Shown: positions 1 to 9,213, counted from the stretch's first letter. The stretch is DNA of 64,000 nucleotides from Natrinema amylolyticum (GCF_020515625.1 NZ_JAIWPJ010000001.1:1488001-1552000), one strand, 5' to 3'. Numbers and translations are program-made. Notes: generated by a model not told the origin, from the sequence alone.

Positions 1-387
1 CGACGCGAGCGCGGCCTCGAGCCGCCCGAACTCGTCGTCCCGCTCAGTCGAAAAGGAGACGTCGTACTCCTCGTCCTCGAGGCGGGCCGTCCGCTCGGTC
101 ACGTCGGCGATCCCCTCGCGCAGTTCGTCGCGCTGGCGCGGTGCGGCCCGAACGTCCGAGACCGCGGCGATCGCAGCCGCCGCTCCACCGGTGGTGACGA
201 CGCCGGCGACGCCGACGCCGAGGACGGCGACGGTCAGTTCGCCGAGCGCGACCGCGGCGACGCCGACGACGAGCAGTCCCGCCACCGCTGCCGCGACGCC
301 GAATCCGACCGGCCGCTCGGACTGAATCGCCGTCGGGAGCGACGACGCGCCGGCCTCTGTCGCAGCGGTCTCGGTGGGCTCAGTCAT
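1..387 (-). CDS. HAMP-domain membrane transducer, 5' part (runs off the left edge)
   Basis: About 129 N-terminal residues are visible. After a polar start come two hydrophobic Ala/Val/Gly segments (about residues 26-49 and 52-76) separated by only a few residues, so there is no extracellular sensing domain. Then comes a HAMP-like stretch (REGIADVTERTARLEDEE, followed by an acidic DDEFGRLEAAL). This layout fits a haloarchaeal methyl-accepting transducer (Htr) or another HAMP signalling protein; the signalling tail lies outside the window. The ATG overlaps the last 8 nt of the H-NOX gene, so the two are almost certainly co-translated and the soluble heme protein is the likely input. A histidine kinase cannot be excluded because the output domain is missing. 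Confidence 0.72.
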   Translation of the reverse strand, partial: MTEPTETAATEAGASSLPTAIQSERPVGFGVAAAVAGLLVVGVAAVALGELTVAVLGVGVAGVVTTGGAAAAIAAVSDVRAAPRQRDELREGIADVTERTARLEDEEYDVSFSTERDDEFGRLEAALAS

Positions 388-1051
388 TCGTGCCCCCGTT
401 CGGGGCGTCGGCCGTCGCGTCGGATTCGAACTCGAACCCGGACGTCGATTCGGCGTCGCCATCAGACCGGGAGTCGACCGCGACCGCAGCGTCGGCATCG
501 GCGTCGGCTGCCACCGTCCGCCGGATGTCGAACACGCACGCGTCGTCTCCCTCGTGCATACAGGTCCACTCCTCGGCGACCAACTCCTCGTCGAAGCGCT
601 CGGCGACCCCCTGAATCGCGCCGCGAGCGACGTCACACAGCCTCCGGTCCGAGTCGTAGGTGATCCGCACCCGGTTCTCGTCGATTCGCTCCGAGCGAAT
701 TCGGGGCGTCGTCAGCGTCGTCATGTCTCGCGTCCGCAGCGAGGTGTGGAACCGCTGGATGTTCGCGATGAGTTCCAGCCCGTTCCACTCGTCGTCGATG
801 TGGAGATCGTAGGTCTCGAGCAGCGCCGGAACGACCCAGGTCCCGTACTGGGTGAGGATCGTTCGCGGGCTCTGATCCGTGAGTTCGCCGGCGGTCCGTG
901 CGATCTCGTAGACGTCGCCGTCCGGATAGACGGTGACTGGCACGTAGACCTTCTCTTCGATGTCGGCCTCCTCCTGGATCGCGAGCCAGGCGTCCTCGCC
1001 GTAGGTGTCGACGACGAACGCCTGCAGCGTCTTCAGGATTATTCCGTGCAT
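380..1051 (-). CDS. H-NOX (heme NO/O2-binding) sensor protein
   Basis: A 223-residue soluble protein. It opens with the H-NOX hallmark MHGIILKTLQAFVVDTYGED and has the proximal heme ligand histidine at residue 102 (IQRFH). It also has the heme-propionate motif YxSxR at Y132-S134-R136 (TYDSDR) and a proline at 116, all at nearly the same numbers as in bacterial H-NOX domains. The end of the fold (WTCMHEGDDACVFDI, about 162-176) is followed by an acidic, low-complexity tail of about 45 residues. H-NOX proteins bind NO or O2 through heme and signal to a partner encoded next door; here that is the HAMP transducer overlapping by 8 nt. The C-terminal C-x5-C pattern is also reminiscent of V4R domains, but the H102 and YxSxR signature argues for H-NOX. 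Inferred role: gas or redox taxis input. Confidence 0.85.
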   Translation of the reverse strand: MHGIILKTLQAFVVDTYGEDAWLAIQEEADIEEKVYVPVTVYPDGDVYEIARTAGELTDQSPRTILTQYGTWVVPALLETYDLHIDDEWNGLELIANIQRFHTSLRTRDMTTLTTPRIRSERIDENRVRITYDSDRRLCDVARGAIQGVAERFDEELVAEEWTCMHEGDDACVFDIRRTVAADADADAAVAVDSRSDGDAESTSGFEFESDATADAPNGGTND

Positions 1052-1093
1052 GATCCCCCGCTGTGTCCCGCCGGCCTGACGGTCACTGGTTCG

Positions 1094-1101
1094 GATATAT
1101 C
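1094..1101 (-). promoter_or_regulatory. TATA-like box for the H-NOX/transducer operon
   Basis: GATATATC lies about 43 nt upstream of the H-NOX ATG on the minus strand, in an AT-richer patch of the 246-nt divergent intergenic region. It would leave a short leader of about 15-20 nt. Assigned on position and sequence only. Confidence 0.4.
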
Positions 1102-1297
1102 AGATTTCACGAGTAGTAACCCACCTTATGACTGTATTCGGTTACCCGTTCACCCTGCATTGTTGGGTACGGGATCGATCGTGCGAACGCCTGTCGCGGC
1201 CGCTCTCGAGGCGATCGAGCGGGAGTTCGTCACCGCCCGCTCGTGATTGCATCGACGAACCATCACGGATAAGGTCGCCGACTAGCATCGATCGATC

Positions 1298-2326
1298 GTG
1301 AGCGACCTCGGAAAAATCGATCGCGCGTTCTTCGACCGGCATATCGCCCCGAACCTCGGTGCAGACCGCGACGACGTCGCCGTCGGGCCCGCCCATGGTG
1401 TCGACTTCGGCGTCCTCGATATCGGCGGGCGAGCGCTGGTCACCGCCACCGATCCGCTGTCGATCCTTCCAGCAATCGGCCTCGAGCGGGCCGCACGGTT
1501 CGCCCTCGACCTCGTCCTCGCGGACGTAGCCGTCAGCGGCGTGGCCCCGTCGCATCTCTCGATCTGTTTCACGCTCCCCGAGGGGATGACCGACGACGAG
1601 TTCGCGACGGTCTGGGAGACGATCCACGCGGAGTGTACGGATCTCGGGGTCGCCGTCGTAACGGGCCACACGGCTCGTTACGGAGATATTTCGCATCCGT
1701 GGGTCGGCGCTGCTACCGCGATGGGCGTCGGCGACCACGACGATATCGTCAGGCCCGACGGTGCCCGTCCCGGCGACCGACTGCTCCTGACGAACGGCCC
1801 CGCCGTGGAATCGGTCGGCCTGCTGAGCACCCTCTTCGGCGATCGCATCGACCTTCCGGACGACGTGATCGCAGACGCACAGGAGCGCCTCGAGGAGGTC
1901 TTTTCGGTCCGCGACGCCCTCACGGCGGCCGCAGCGGGACCGGTGCGGGCGATGCACGACGTGACCGAGGGCGGCCTCGCCGGCGCGCTGAACGAGATGG
2001 CCGACGGCGCGGGCGTCCGATTCGCGGTCGACCGCGCGGCCGTCCCGATGCGCCCCGGCGTCCGCGCGGTCTGTGAGCACCTCGAGTTCGACCCCTGGGC
2101 CGCGACCAGTTGCGGTTCGCTCCTGCTCGCGGTCGATCCGAACGGCGTCGAGGACGTGCGCGCGGCGCTCGAGGACCGGGGCACGCCGGTCGCCGAAATC
2201 GGCCGCGTCGAGGCCGCCGGGGACGGAGGTGGTGAGGTGCTCGTCGACGGGGACCGGCTCGAGCATCCGACCGTCGATCCGTCGTGGGAGGCCTACGCTG
2301 CACTGGCGGACGAAGCGGCCGAATAG
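1298..2326 (+). CDS. AIR synthase-related protein, HypE-like
   Basis: 342 residues with a GTG start. The protein has the PurM/SelD/HypE/ThiL fold order: an N-terminal AIR-synthase domain (about 20-145, with DDVAVGPAHG and ATDPLSI) and a C-terminal AIR-synthase C domain (about 150-330, with GDRLLLTNG, MHDVTEGGLAGALNEMA and SCGSLLLAV). DVTEGGLAGAL is typical of the HypE and archaeal HypE-like branch. True HypE dehydrates a carbamoyl group on a C-terminal cysteine during NiFe-hydrogenase cyanide-ligand assembly. This protein lacks such a C-terminal Cys (it ends ADEAAE), and no hydrogenase or other hyp gene is nearby. The actual substrate is therefore unknown; an ATP-dependent activation of a small molecule is the safest family-level statement. 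Confidence 0.75.
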   Translation: MSDLGKIDRAFFDRHIAPNLGADRDDVAVGPAHGVDFGVLDIGGRALVTATDPLSILPAIGLERAARFALDLVLADVAVSGVAPSHLSICFTLPEGMTDDEFATVWETIHAECTDLGVAVVTGHTARYGDISHPWVGAATAMGVGDHDDIVRPDGARPGDRLLLTNGPAVESVGLLSTLFGDRIDLPDDVIADAQERLEEVFSVRDALTAAAAGPVRAMHDVTEGGLAGALNEMADGAGVRFAVDRAAVPMRPGVRAVCEHLEFDPWAATSCGSLLLAVDPNGVEDVRAALEDRGTPVAEIGRVEAAGDGGGEVLVDGDRLEHPTVDPSWEAYAALADEAAE

Positions 2327-2515
2327 CGCGGTTCGCGACCGGTCCGGCGGTTCGCACTCGACAGCCTCGAGTGACCGCGCCCGGTCGTGAGCGGGAGCGC
2401 GTCGCGGAGGCACGCGACCGAACTGCTCGAGCGGCGAGACTCGCCGCCACAGAGACGGGGGACGACGATGTGGGCAAGCGATACCCGTCTCGAGGGAGTA
2501 GCAGCGTCGAGAGCG

Positions 2516-2716
2516 ATGCGCGACCTCGAACCCCTGAAGGAGACGATCGTCGACGAACTCGAGCGGGAGCGACACACCCACAAGTCGCTCAGAAAGCGGG
2601 TCGCGGACGAGCACGAGTGCAGCGAAGAGGCCGCCAGTCGGGCGATATCGGCGCTCCACGACGCGGGCGTGATCAAACATGAACACGGGTTCTTCGAACT
2701 CACTACAGACCACTGA
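2516..2716 (+). CDS. Small winged-helix-like protein
   Basis: 66 residues from the ATG at 2516 (MRDLEPLKETIVDELERERH). The frame stays open upstream to 2387, but that extension is Arg/Ser-rich and looks non-coding. The sequence reads as a helix, a recognition-helix-like segment (KSLRKRVADEHECSEEAASR), a second helix (AISALHDAGVIK) and a short wing (HEHGFFEL). This fits a compact winged helix similar to those in haloarchaeal regulators. It sits between the HypE-like gene and thiD and may be a small DNA-binding protein; no target can be inferred. Confidence 0.6.
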   Translation: MRDLEPLKETIVDELERERHTHKSLRKRVADEHECSEEAASRAISALHDAGVIKHEHGFFELTTDH

Positions 2717-2774
2717 CTGACTCTGCGTGCGCCGCTCCCCTGCAGGCGATTCTCAGCTTCGCTGACCATCATCG

Positions 2775-2785
2775 CTTAGTATAAC
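2775..2785 (+). promoter_or_regulatory. Promoter of the thiD/N-LLM operon
   Basis: CTTAGTATAAC is centred about 25 nt before the ATG at 2804, the spacing expected for a leaderless haloarchaeal transcript. There is no room for a TPP riboswitch between this box and the start codon. Confidence 0.5.
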
Positions 2786-2803
2786 CCGGGAATACGGTTC
2801 CGT

Positions 2804-4165
2804 ATGCGAACACCAACACCCGATAGCCGGCCGGTCGCACTGACGATCGCGGGCAGCGACTCCGGCGGCGGCGCGGGAATCCAGGCCGACCTCGCGACGA
2901 TGGCTGCACACGGCGTCTTCGGCACGTCGGCGATCACCGCCGTCACCGCCCAGAACACCCGCGGCGTCGAGTCCTCGCACGTCCTACCGACCGACGAGAT
3001 CGAGGCCCAGATCGAGGCCGTCACGGACGACTTCGCGGTCGGCGCGGCGAAGACCGGGATGCTCGCGACGACCGACGTCATCGAGACCGTCACCGAGTAC
3101 GCCCGCGAGTTCGAGTTCCCGCTGGTCGTCGACCCCGTGATGGTTGCGACCTCGGGCGACCGGCTGCTCGAGCCCGAAGCCGAGCGCGCCTACGAGGAGT
3201 TACTGGCCGGAGCGACGTTGGCGACGCCCAACGCCGACGAGGCGGAGGTGCTGACGGACATCGCGGTCACGGACGACGAGAGCGCGATCGAGGCAGGCGA
3301 GGCGATCCTCGAGACCGGCGTCGACGCCGTCCTCGTCAAGGGCGGCCACGTCCCCGGCGAGACGGTTCGCGACACGCTCGTCACCGGGGAGAGCGTCCGG
3401 ACGTTCGAGCACCCGCGGGTCGGCACCGAGGCGACCCACGGCTCGGGCTGTACGCTCGGCTCGGCGATCGCGGCCCGACTCGCGAAGGGCGAACCGCTCG
3501 AGACGGCCGTCGAGGGTGCCACGGAGTTCCTCGCCCGCGCAGTCCGGTACTACTACGACGTCGGCGAGGGCCACGGCGCGGTCAATCACATGGTCTCGCT
3601 GCGAAACGAGGCCACCCGGGAGCTGACGGCCGAGGAAGTGCAAGCGGTCGTCGACCGGTTCGTCGACGCCGACGTCTCGGCGCTGGTCCCCGAGGTCGGG
3701 ATGAACGTCGTCGGCGCGACGCCCTACGCCGAATCCGTCGCCGAGACCGCCGCCGTCGAGGGCCGAATCACGCGCACGCTCTCGGGTGTCCAGCCGAACC
3801 GCGGCGTTCGGTTCGGAGCCTCGAGCCACGTTGCCCGCTTCCTCCTCTCGGCGCGAGAGTTCGTCCCCGAGCTTCGGTTCGCGGTCAACTGTCGGTTCGA
3901 CGCGGACATCGAGGCGGCGCTCGAAGCCCTCGAGTGGCCGGTCGCGGAGTACGACCGCGGCGAACAGCCCGACGAAGTCAAGGAGACGGAGGGGAGCACG
4001 ATGGGCTGGGGTGCCCGGCAGGCGTTTGAGGGCCGCGACGAACCCCCCGTCGCCGTCGTCGACCGCGGGGAGGTCGGCAAGGAGGCGCTCGTCAAAATCG
4101 TCGCGAGCGATCCCGAGACGCTCGCCGATCGAACGCTGGCCCTCGACCGAGAGGTGACCGAATGA
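2804..4165 (+). CDS. thiD: Bifunctional HMP kinase / HMP-phosphate kinase fused to ThiN thiamine-phosphate synthase
   Basis: 453 residues. The N-terminal ThiD domain (about 10-265) shows the ribokinase-like substrate loop [15 protein letters not shown], the mid-domain [10 protein letters not shown], and the anion-hole motif [14 protein letters not shown] near residue 213. The C-terminal domain (about 275-450) carries ThiN signatures ([25 protein letters not shown] and a closing [12 protein letters not shown]). ThiD phosphorylates hydroxymethylpyrimidine twice; archaeal ThiN condenses HMP-PP with thiazole phosphate to thiamine phosphate, replacing ThiE. The fusion thus covers two steps of thiamine synthesis. 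The stop overlaps the next ATG (ATGA), so the following oxidoreductase is co-translated. It starts at the first ATG after a well-placed TATA box. Confidence 0.93.
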   Translation: MRTPTPDSRPVALTIAGSDSGGGAGIQADLATMAAHGVFGTSAITAVTAQNTRGVESSHVLPTDEIEAQIEAVTDDFAVGAAKTGMLATTDVIETVTEYAREFEFPLVVDPVMVATSGDRLLEPEAERAYEELLAGATLATPNADEAEVLTDIAVTDDESAIEAGEAILETGVDAVLVKGGHVPGETVRDTLVTGESVRTFEHPRVGTEATHGSGCTLGSAIAARLAKGEPLETAVEGATEFLARAVRYYYDVGEGHGAVNHMVSLRNEATRELTAEEVQAVVDRFVDADVSALVPEVGMNVVGATPYAESVAETAAVEGRITRTLSGVQPNRGVRFGASSHVARFLLSAREFVPELRFAVNCRFDADIEAALEALEWPVAEYDRGEQPDEVKETEGSTMGWGARQAFEGRDEPPVAVVDRGEVGKEALVKIVASDPETLADRTLALDREVTE

Positions 4166-5157
4166 GCGCCGACGAGTCGGGATCGGCGACCGACCTCGAC
4201 GTCGGCTACATCCTCCCGCAGTACGGCACCGAGATGGGAACGGTCCGGGACGCCGCGCGCGAGGCCGAATCGCTCGGCTACGACGCGGTCTGGCTCGAGG
4301 ACCACTTCCAGTCGTGGATCGGCGACCCACGACAGGGGGTCCACGAGTGCTGGACGACGTTGAGCGCGGTCGCCGAGGCGACGGACCGCATTCGGCTCGG
4401 CACGCTGGTCACGAGTCAGTCCTACCGCCATCCCGCGCTGCTGGCGAAGATGGCGGCGCAGGTCGACCGCATCAGCGACGGCCGGCTCGAGCTCGGACTC
4501 GGCGGCGGCTGGTACGCGGACGAGTACGACCGCTTCGGCTACGAGTTCCGAGAGCCGCCGGCCGAGCGACTCCGTCGGCTCGCCGAGACCGTCGAAATCC
4601 TACAGGGACTGTGGACCGAGGAGACCTACAGCCACGACGGCGAGCACCTCGAGATCGATCTCGAGGAGGCGTTCTGCGAACCGCAGCCCGTACAGGAGCC
4701 TCATCCGCCGATCTGGATCGGGGGCGGCGGTGAGGAGTTCACCCTGCGCTACACCGCCGACCTGGCCGACGGCTGGAACTACGGCACCCTCGAGCCGGCG
4801 GGCTTCGCCGACAAACTCGACGTGCTCCGAGAGCACTGCGAGAGCGAGGATCGATACGAGGAGATCCGCAAGTCGGCCGAGCTGTTCGTCTTCGTCGGCG
4901 AGACGAGCGAGGCGGCCGAGGACAAGCGCGAGGCCTTCCGGAGCGAGTTCCTGCCCGCCGACGGGCCGAGCGAGCCCCGCGAGTTCTTCCTCTCGGGCTA
5001 CCTCGAGACGGCCCCGACGGGGACGCCGACCGACGTGCGAGAGCGTCTCGCGGACTACGCCGATGCCGGCATCGAGGAGGTCATGCTCGCGGTTCCGGAC
5101 GCGGCCGCCGACGGGGACGAGAGCCTGTCACTGCTGGCCGAGGAACTGCTCGCGTAG
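4162..5157 (+). CDS. LLM-class (luciferase-like) F420-dependent oxidoreductase
   Basis: 331 residues with a (beta/alpha)8 LLM layout: N-terminal VGYILPQYGTEM, then the flavin/F420-binding core WLEDHFQSWIG, TDRIRLGTLVTSQSYRHP and LELGLGGGWYADEYDRFG. A later conserved segment is PPIWIGGGGEEFTLR (about 183-197), and the C-terminal GIEEVMLAVPD closes the barrel. Such proteins in haloarchaea use reduced F420 or FMN for hydride transfer on unknown substrates. It is translationally coupled to thiD-thiN by a 4-nt ATGA overlap, which raises the possibility of a role connected with thiamine precursor metabolism; this is inference from position only. Confidence 0.85.
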   Translation: MSADESGSATDLDVGYILPQYGTEMGTVRDAAREAESLGYDAVWLEDHFQSWIGDPRQGVHECWTTLSAVAEATDRIRLGTLVTSQSYRHPALLAKMAAQVDRISDGRLELGLGGGWYADEYDRFGYEFREPPAERLRRLAETVEILQGLWTEETYSHDGEHLEIDLEEAFCEPQPVQEPHPPIWIGGGGEEFTLRYTADLADGWNYGTLEPAGFADKLDVLREHCESEDRYEEIRKSAELFVFVGETSEAAEDKREAFRSEFLPADGPSEPREFFLSGYLETAPTGTPTDVRERLADYADAGIEEVMLAVPDAAADGDESLSLLAEELLA

Positions 5158-5193
5158 CCGGCTCGAGAACCGGCGGCTGTCTCGGCGACGGGT

Positions 5194-5237
5194 CTCTCGA
5201 CGACACTCGTCTCTCGGCGACACTCATCTCTCGGCGG
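5194..5237 (+). repeat. 17-bp tandem repeat, about 2.6 copies
   Basis: CTCTCGACGACACTCGT at 5194 is followed directly by CTCTCGGCGACACTCAT and a partial third copy CTCTCGGCGG. It lies in the 214-nt gap between the LLM oxidoreductase and the permease, with no coding signal. It is probably slippage-generated. Confidence 0.6.
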
Positions 5238-5371
5238 CCGCTTGAGGACCCGTTCGACGCGGCACGTGCGGTCGGTGAAGACGGCGGACCCGCCAGTCGC
5301 GGTATCGTTCCGACGACAGTCACCCGAACGTGACAGTAGTACTAACTCTCTGGCGTGAGTCGTGGTACCGT

Positions 5372-6796
5372 ATGGGTAGCCCGCCGTCGTCGGCCGGTGG
5401 AACCAACGTCGAGGGAGAATCGCCGCGGATCGAGCCGACGGTCGAGACCGACGACGCGACGATCACCGACGACGCCGAACTCGAGCGGACGCTCGGGCTC
5501 TCCGGCGGGCTCGCCATCGGAATCGGGACGATGATCGGGGCCGGCATCTTCGTCTTTCCGGGGCTGGCGGCCGGGCAGGCCGGTCCCGCGGCGGCGGTAT
5601 CGTTCGCCATCGGTGCGCTCGTCGCCCTGCTCGTCGCGTTGCCGACCTCCGAACTCGCGACGGCGATGCCGAAGAGCGGGGGCGGCTACTACTACATCTC
5701 TCGCGCGCTGGGCACGCTCGCGGGGACCGTCGTCGGGCTGTCGCTGTGGTTCGGGCTGGTGTTCGCGACGGCGTTTTACCTCGTCGGCTTCGGTTACTAC
5801 GCCGTCGACACGCTCGCCGAACTCGGTGTCGCGGTCGGCGACGGCCTCGTCATCCCGCTGGCGCTGCTGTTCGGTGCGGGCTTTACCGTGTTGAACGTCA
5901 CGGGGACGGAAAACGCGGCGAAACTGCAGAACGGTATCGTCGCGTTGCTGCTCTCGATTTTGACGTTCTTTCTCGCGTACGGCGGCCTCGACGCGGTGGG
6001 GCTCCTCGGCGAGCCGAGCGCCCCCGAGCGGTTCGCGCCGTTCGGCCCGATGCCCGTGCTGACGACCGCCGCGCTGGTGTTCACTTCGTATCTCGGCTTC
6101 GCCCAGGTGGCGACCGTCGCCGGGGAGATGAACGATCCCGGACGGAACCTGCCGCGTGCGATGGTCGGTTCCGTGCTCGTCGTCGGACTCCTCTACGTGG
6201 TGACCATCTTCATCGCGACGAGCGCGTTCGGGAGCGAGCGGCTGGCCGAATTCGGCGAGACGGCGATGGTCGAGGTCGGCCGCCACTATCTCGGCGCGGC
6301 CGGGGCGTTCGCGATCGTCTTCGGCGGCCTGCTCGCGACGATGTCGAGCGCCAACGCGTCGGTCCTCAGCACGTCTCGAGCCATCTACGCCGTCTCGAAG
6401 GACGCCCTGTTACCGCGGCGGGCGAGCCGCATCAACCTCCGGTACGGCACGCCGCACGTCGCGCTGGGGATGGCCGGCGGACCGATTCTCGTGCTGGTCG
6501 CGACCGGCCGCGTGGAACTGCTCGCGGAGGTCGCCTCGTTCCTCCATCTCGTCATGTACGGACTGATCTGCGTGGTGCTGCTCGTCCTGCGCCGAAACGA
6601 ACCGGAGTGGTACGATCCCGACTTCCGGATCCCCGGCTACCCCGTCGTCCCGATACTCGGCGCGCTCACCAGTTTCGCCCTGATCGGCTTCATGCAACCC
6701 ATCTCACAGCTCACCGGCATCGCGCTCATGGTCGCGGCCGCCGGGTGGTACGCCTATTACGCCCGGGACGTGAGCCTGAAGGGAGGGATCCAATGA
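5372..6796 (+). CDS. APC-family amino acid permease
   Basis: 474 residues from the ATG at 5372; an in-frame GTG at 5330 would add an unconvincing 14 residues. A 45-residue acidic cytoplasmic N-terminus leads into the first helix with the APC signature [18 protein letters not shown]. About twelve hydrophobic segments follow, with [12 protein letters not shown] after helix 2 and [27 protein letters not shown] in the centre (quoted here as two adjoining parts). It should import amino acids or a related cation-coupled substrate across the membrane. The stop overlaps the start of a universal stress protein gene (ATGA). Haloarchaeal APC permeases are often paired with, or fused to, USP domains that may regulate transport; here the USP is a separate co-translated subunit. 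Confidence 0.88.
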   Translation: MGSPPSSAGGTNVEGESPRIEPTVETDDATITDDAELERTLGLSGGLAIGIGTMIGAGIFVFPGLAAGQAGPAAAVSFAIGALVALLVALPTSELATAMPKSGGGYYYISRALGTLAGTVVGLSLWFGLVFATAFYLVGFGYYAVDTLAELGVAVGDGLVIPLALLFGAGFTVLNVTGTENAAKLQNGIVALLLSILTFFLAYGGLDAVGLLGEPSAPERFAPFGPMPVLTTAALVFTSYLGFAQVATVAGEMNDPGRNLPRAMVGSVLVVGLLYVVTIFIATSAFGSERLAEFGETAMVEVGRHYLGAAGAFAIVFGGLLATMSSANASVLSTSRAIYAVSKDALLPRRASRINLRYGTPHVALGMAGGPILVLVATGRVELLAEVASFLHLVMYGLICVVLLVLRRNEPEWYDPDFRIPGYPVVPILGALTSFALIGFMQPISQLTGIALMVAAAGWYAYYARDVSLKGGIQ

Positions 6797-7542
6797 CACG
6801 CGTCCTCGTCCCGCTGGCGATCCTCGAGGGAGAATCGGTCTCTGCCGGACTGCCGACGCTGCTCGCGCCCGTGGACGTGACCGTGCTCGGATATCACGTT
6901 CTGCCCGAACAGACGCCGCCGGACCAGGCGCGATTGCAGTACGAAGACAGAGCGACGGACGCCCTCACCGACCTCGCGGCGGAGTTCGAGGCGGCCGGCG
7001 GGCGCGCCGATCATCGCCTCGTGTTCACCCACGACCGGGAGCGAACGATCGACCGAGTCGCCGCGGAGACCGGAGCGGACGCCTACGCCATCACGGGCGT
7101 CACCGGGCCGGTCGATCGGCTCCTCGTGACCCTGACAGGCGAGGTCGCCGCCGACCGGCTCTGCTCGGTCGTCGCCGAACTGGTCGGCGACCGCGGGATC
7201 GACGTCACGCTCTTTCTCGCGACCGACGACGAAGCCGGTGGCCGGGAATCGCTCGAGGCGGCCGCCGCGAGCCTCGCCGAACGCGGTATCGATGTCGAGA
7301 CCGAACCCGCGGTCGGTGACCCCTCGCTCGAGGCGCTCGTCGAGGCCGCGGCCGGTCACGACGTGATCGTGATGGGTGATCAAGCTCCGTCGCTTCGGTC
7401 TCTCGTCTTCGGCGAGGCGGCCGACCGCGTCGCCGCCGAGTCGGTCGGCCCGGTGCTCGTCGTTCGATCCCTCGAGGAACGCGACGACGGGGCGGAACGC
7501 GGTGATCGTCTCTCAGACGCCGACCATAGCACGTCGCCATGA
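6793..7542 (+). CDS. Tandem universal stress protein (UspA-like), permease partner
   Basis: 249 residues starting [16 protein letters not shown], with two USP-like halves. The second half ends with the usual [20 protein letters not shown] and VGPVLVVRS strand-helix-strand. A strict GX2GX9G(S/T) ATP motif is not obvious, so it may belong to a non-ATP-binding branch. It overlaps the permease stop by 4 nt and is its likely regulatory or accessory subunit at the cytoplasmic membrane face. A close paralogue with the same two-domain plan is encoded on the other strand at 8341-9108 (compare [52 protein letters not shown]). Confidence 0.83.
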   Translation: MTRVLVPLAILEGESVSAGLPTLLAPVDVTVLGYHVLPEQTPPDQARLQYEDRATDALTDLAAEFEAAGGRADHRLVFTHDRERTIDRVAAETGADAYAITGVTGPVDRLLVTLTGEVAADRLCSVVAELVGDRGIDVTLFLATDDEAGGRESLEAAAASLAERGIDVETEPAVGDPSLEALVEAAAGHDVIVMGDQAPSLRSLVFGEAADRVAAESVGPVLVVRSLEERDDGAERGDRLSDADHSTSP

Positions 7543-7700
7543 CCAGTGACGGGACTCGCGATTGCTCTCTATAATTCGGTGGCGCTGTTCGGCAATGGAA
7601 TCGAACTCTGACTGGTATTTCGCTACCTACTCCTGCGTACTTACCGCGATTTTCATGCCTAACTCTGAATAATGGAACTGGAGCATCAATTGCTGAGAAC

Positions 7701-8189
7701 TTAACTCCGTTCGCTATTGAACGTTCTATCCGTTCCAAAGGGATAGTTCTGGAATTCAGTCTGTTGTGTCGTATTATTCGTTATCCTGTAGGTGACCGAG
7801 TAAGTGAACTCCTCCGATTCAGTCAGTTGCGATGAGTCGGTAACACCGCCACGACACTCTAACTGGACGTGAAACTCGTCTGTGCTACCGTTCGAGAGGG
7901 AAGTACAGTTGGTTATCACGTTTTCATCGTCATAGAGCCTGTGGTTATGGCTTGCAACGAGGTCGTTGTAGAACAGGCGCTCTTCGTACGTAGTAGTGTA
8001 GTCCACGACATTCGAGGAATTCAACGGAATCGGTTTCTCGGGACCAACGGGATAACTCTCAACATCCGAAACACCCCCACCCGGCGTATCAGGCTGAATC
8101 TGGAACACGGTGAACATCCCCGCTCCGACGAGAAGTACGACGGCAAGAAACCCGAATGAGATAACAAGCGACTCGCGTCCGGAGGCCAT
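7701..8189 (-). CDS. Hypothetical membrane-anchored protein
   Basis: 162 residues from the ATG at 8189 (MASGRESLVISFGFLAVVLL); the frame is open a further 23 codons upstream, without a better start. There is one N-terminal transmembrane helix (about 8-29), then an exposed domain rich in Thr, Asn and Tyr (YTTTYEERLFYNDLVASHNH, NNTTQQTEFQNYPF) with two cysteines (NCTSLSN and LECRGG) that could form a disulfide. The stretch from about 7550 to 8300 is clearly AT-richer and less acidic than its neighbours, which suggests recent acquisition. Function not recognised. Confidence 0.6.
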   Translation of the reverse strand: MASGRESLVISFGFLAVVLLVGAGMFTVFQIQPDTPGGGVSDVESYPVGPEKPIPLNSSNVVDYTTTYEERLFYNDLVASHNHRLYDDENVITNCTSLSNGSTDEFHVQLECRGGVTDSSQLTESEEFTYSVTYRITNNTTQQTEFQNYPFGTDRTFNSERS

Positions 8190-8340
8190 TTCGTAAACGA
8201 AAGAAGTCAATACACATATTATTTCTCCCCTCTCCCTAATTGCTTTTGGTAATTCCACATCTCACCTGTCTGAACGAGCCTTTCAAAGACAGTCCGAACG
8301 GAGACAGTCGTGCGACCAACCGCAGCGACGACTCGATCAG

Positions 8341-9108
8341 TTATTCACTGTTTTCTCCGTCGTCCGTCTCCTCGTCATCTGTTGACTCGAGGTACTCCCC
8401 GCGGATCACGAGGACCGGATCGACCGTTCGCTCGGCGAGCCGTTCGGCGCGGTCCCGGAAGACGAAGCGGCGGACCGACGGTCGGCTCTCGCCCGCGACG
8501 AGGAGGTCGTGCTCGGCCGCGGCCTCGAGGATGGCGTCCGTCGGCGAGCCGTCGACGACCACCGTGCGATCGATCCGATCCGCATCGACTCCCGCACCCA
8601 CCAGTTCCGAGCGCGCCCGCTCGAGCAGTTCCGCGCCGTCATCCCGGCCCGCCTCGGCCGAGGCGACGTGAAAGAGGGTCACCTCGAGGTCCGTCCCGGC
8701 GAGGACCGTCGCGAGCAGTCGGGCGATGTGTTCGACGTTGACGTCACTCCGAAGGGCGACGAGCACCGTCTCGAGGACGGGCGCGGGATTGAGCAGCAGG
8801 ACGGCGTCGCACGATTCGTCGACGGCGACACGTTCGAACGTCTTCAGCCGATCGTGGGTGAACGCGAGCCGCGACGTGACGTCACAGCCGGCGTCTTCGA
8901 ACACCGTCCGGAGTTCGTCGAGTTCGGCCTGCGCGCGGTCACCGTACTGGTCGCGTGCCTGATCGGTCCCGGTCTGGTCGGGAAGCTCTCGATAGCCGAG
9001 CAGGACGACTGGAATCGAGGCGAACGCGTCGACGATCGTCCGCGGAACGGACTGGCCCTCGAGGACGTCGACCGGAATCAGCACGCGATGATCGCGAGGG
9101 TCTGGCAT
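8341..9108 (-). CDS. Tandem universal stress protein (UspA-like)
   Basis: 255 residues from MPDPRDHRVLIPVDVLEGQS; the upstream extension to 9183 is Arg-rich and rejected. It has two USP-type alpha/beta halves ending DLLVAGESRPSVRRFVFRDR and VDPVLVIRGEYLES, followed by a short acidic tail (STDDEETDDGENSE). It is paralogous along its whole length to the permease-linked USP at 6793-7542. It has no transporter next to it. Likely a cytosolic stress or transport-regulating protein. Confidence 0.82.
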   Translation of the reverse strand: MPDPRDHRVLIPVDVLEGQSVPRTIVDAFASIPVVLLGYRELPDQTGTDQARDQYGDRAQAELDELRTVFEDAGCDVTSRLAFTHDRLKTFERVAVDESCDAVLLLNPAPVLETVLVALRSDVNVEHIARLLATVLAGTDLEVTLFHVASAEAGRDDGAELLERARSELVGAGVDADRIDRTVVVDGSPTDAILEAAAEHDLLVAGESRPSVRRFVFRDRAERLAERTVDPVLVIRGEYLESTDDEETDDGENSE

Positions 9109-9213
9109 GGCTGTGGTCCGGTCGGTCCTCCCACGGGACGCGTGATATACCCCCGCCGGACGCGTCGGTTCGAGAACCGACACCTAATTTTCGGTGCGGC
9201 GATATCACGGCAC

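Noticed and set aside
1142-2713. 523-codon minus-strand frame opposite the HypE-like gene
   Set aside because: Arg/Asp/Gly-rich composition typical of antisense frames in GC-rich DNA; the plus-strand gene has clear family motifs.
2717-2803. TPP riboswitch before thiD-thiN
   Set aside because: Only 87 nt are available, the TATA box is 25 nt before the ATG and no conserved THI-box sequence is seen.
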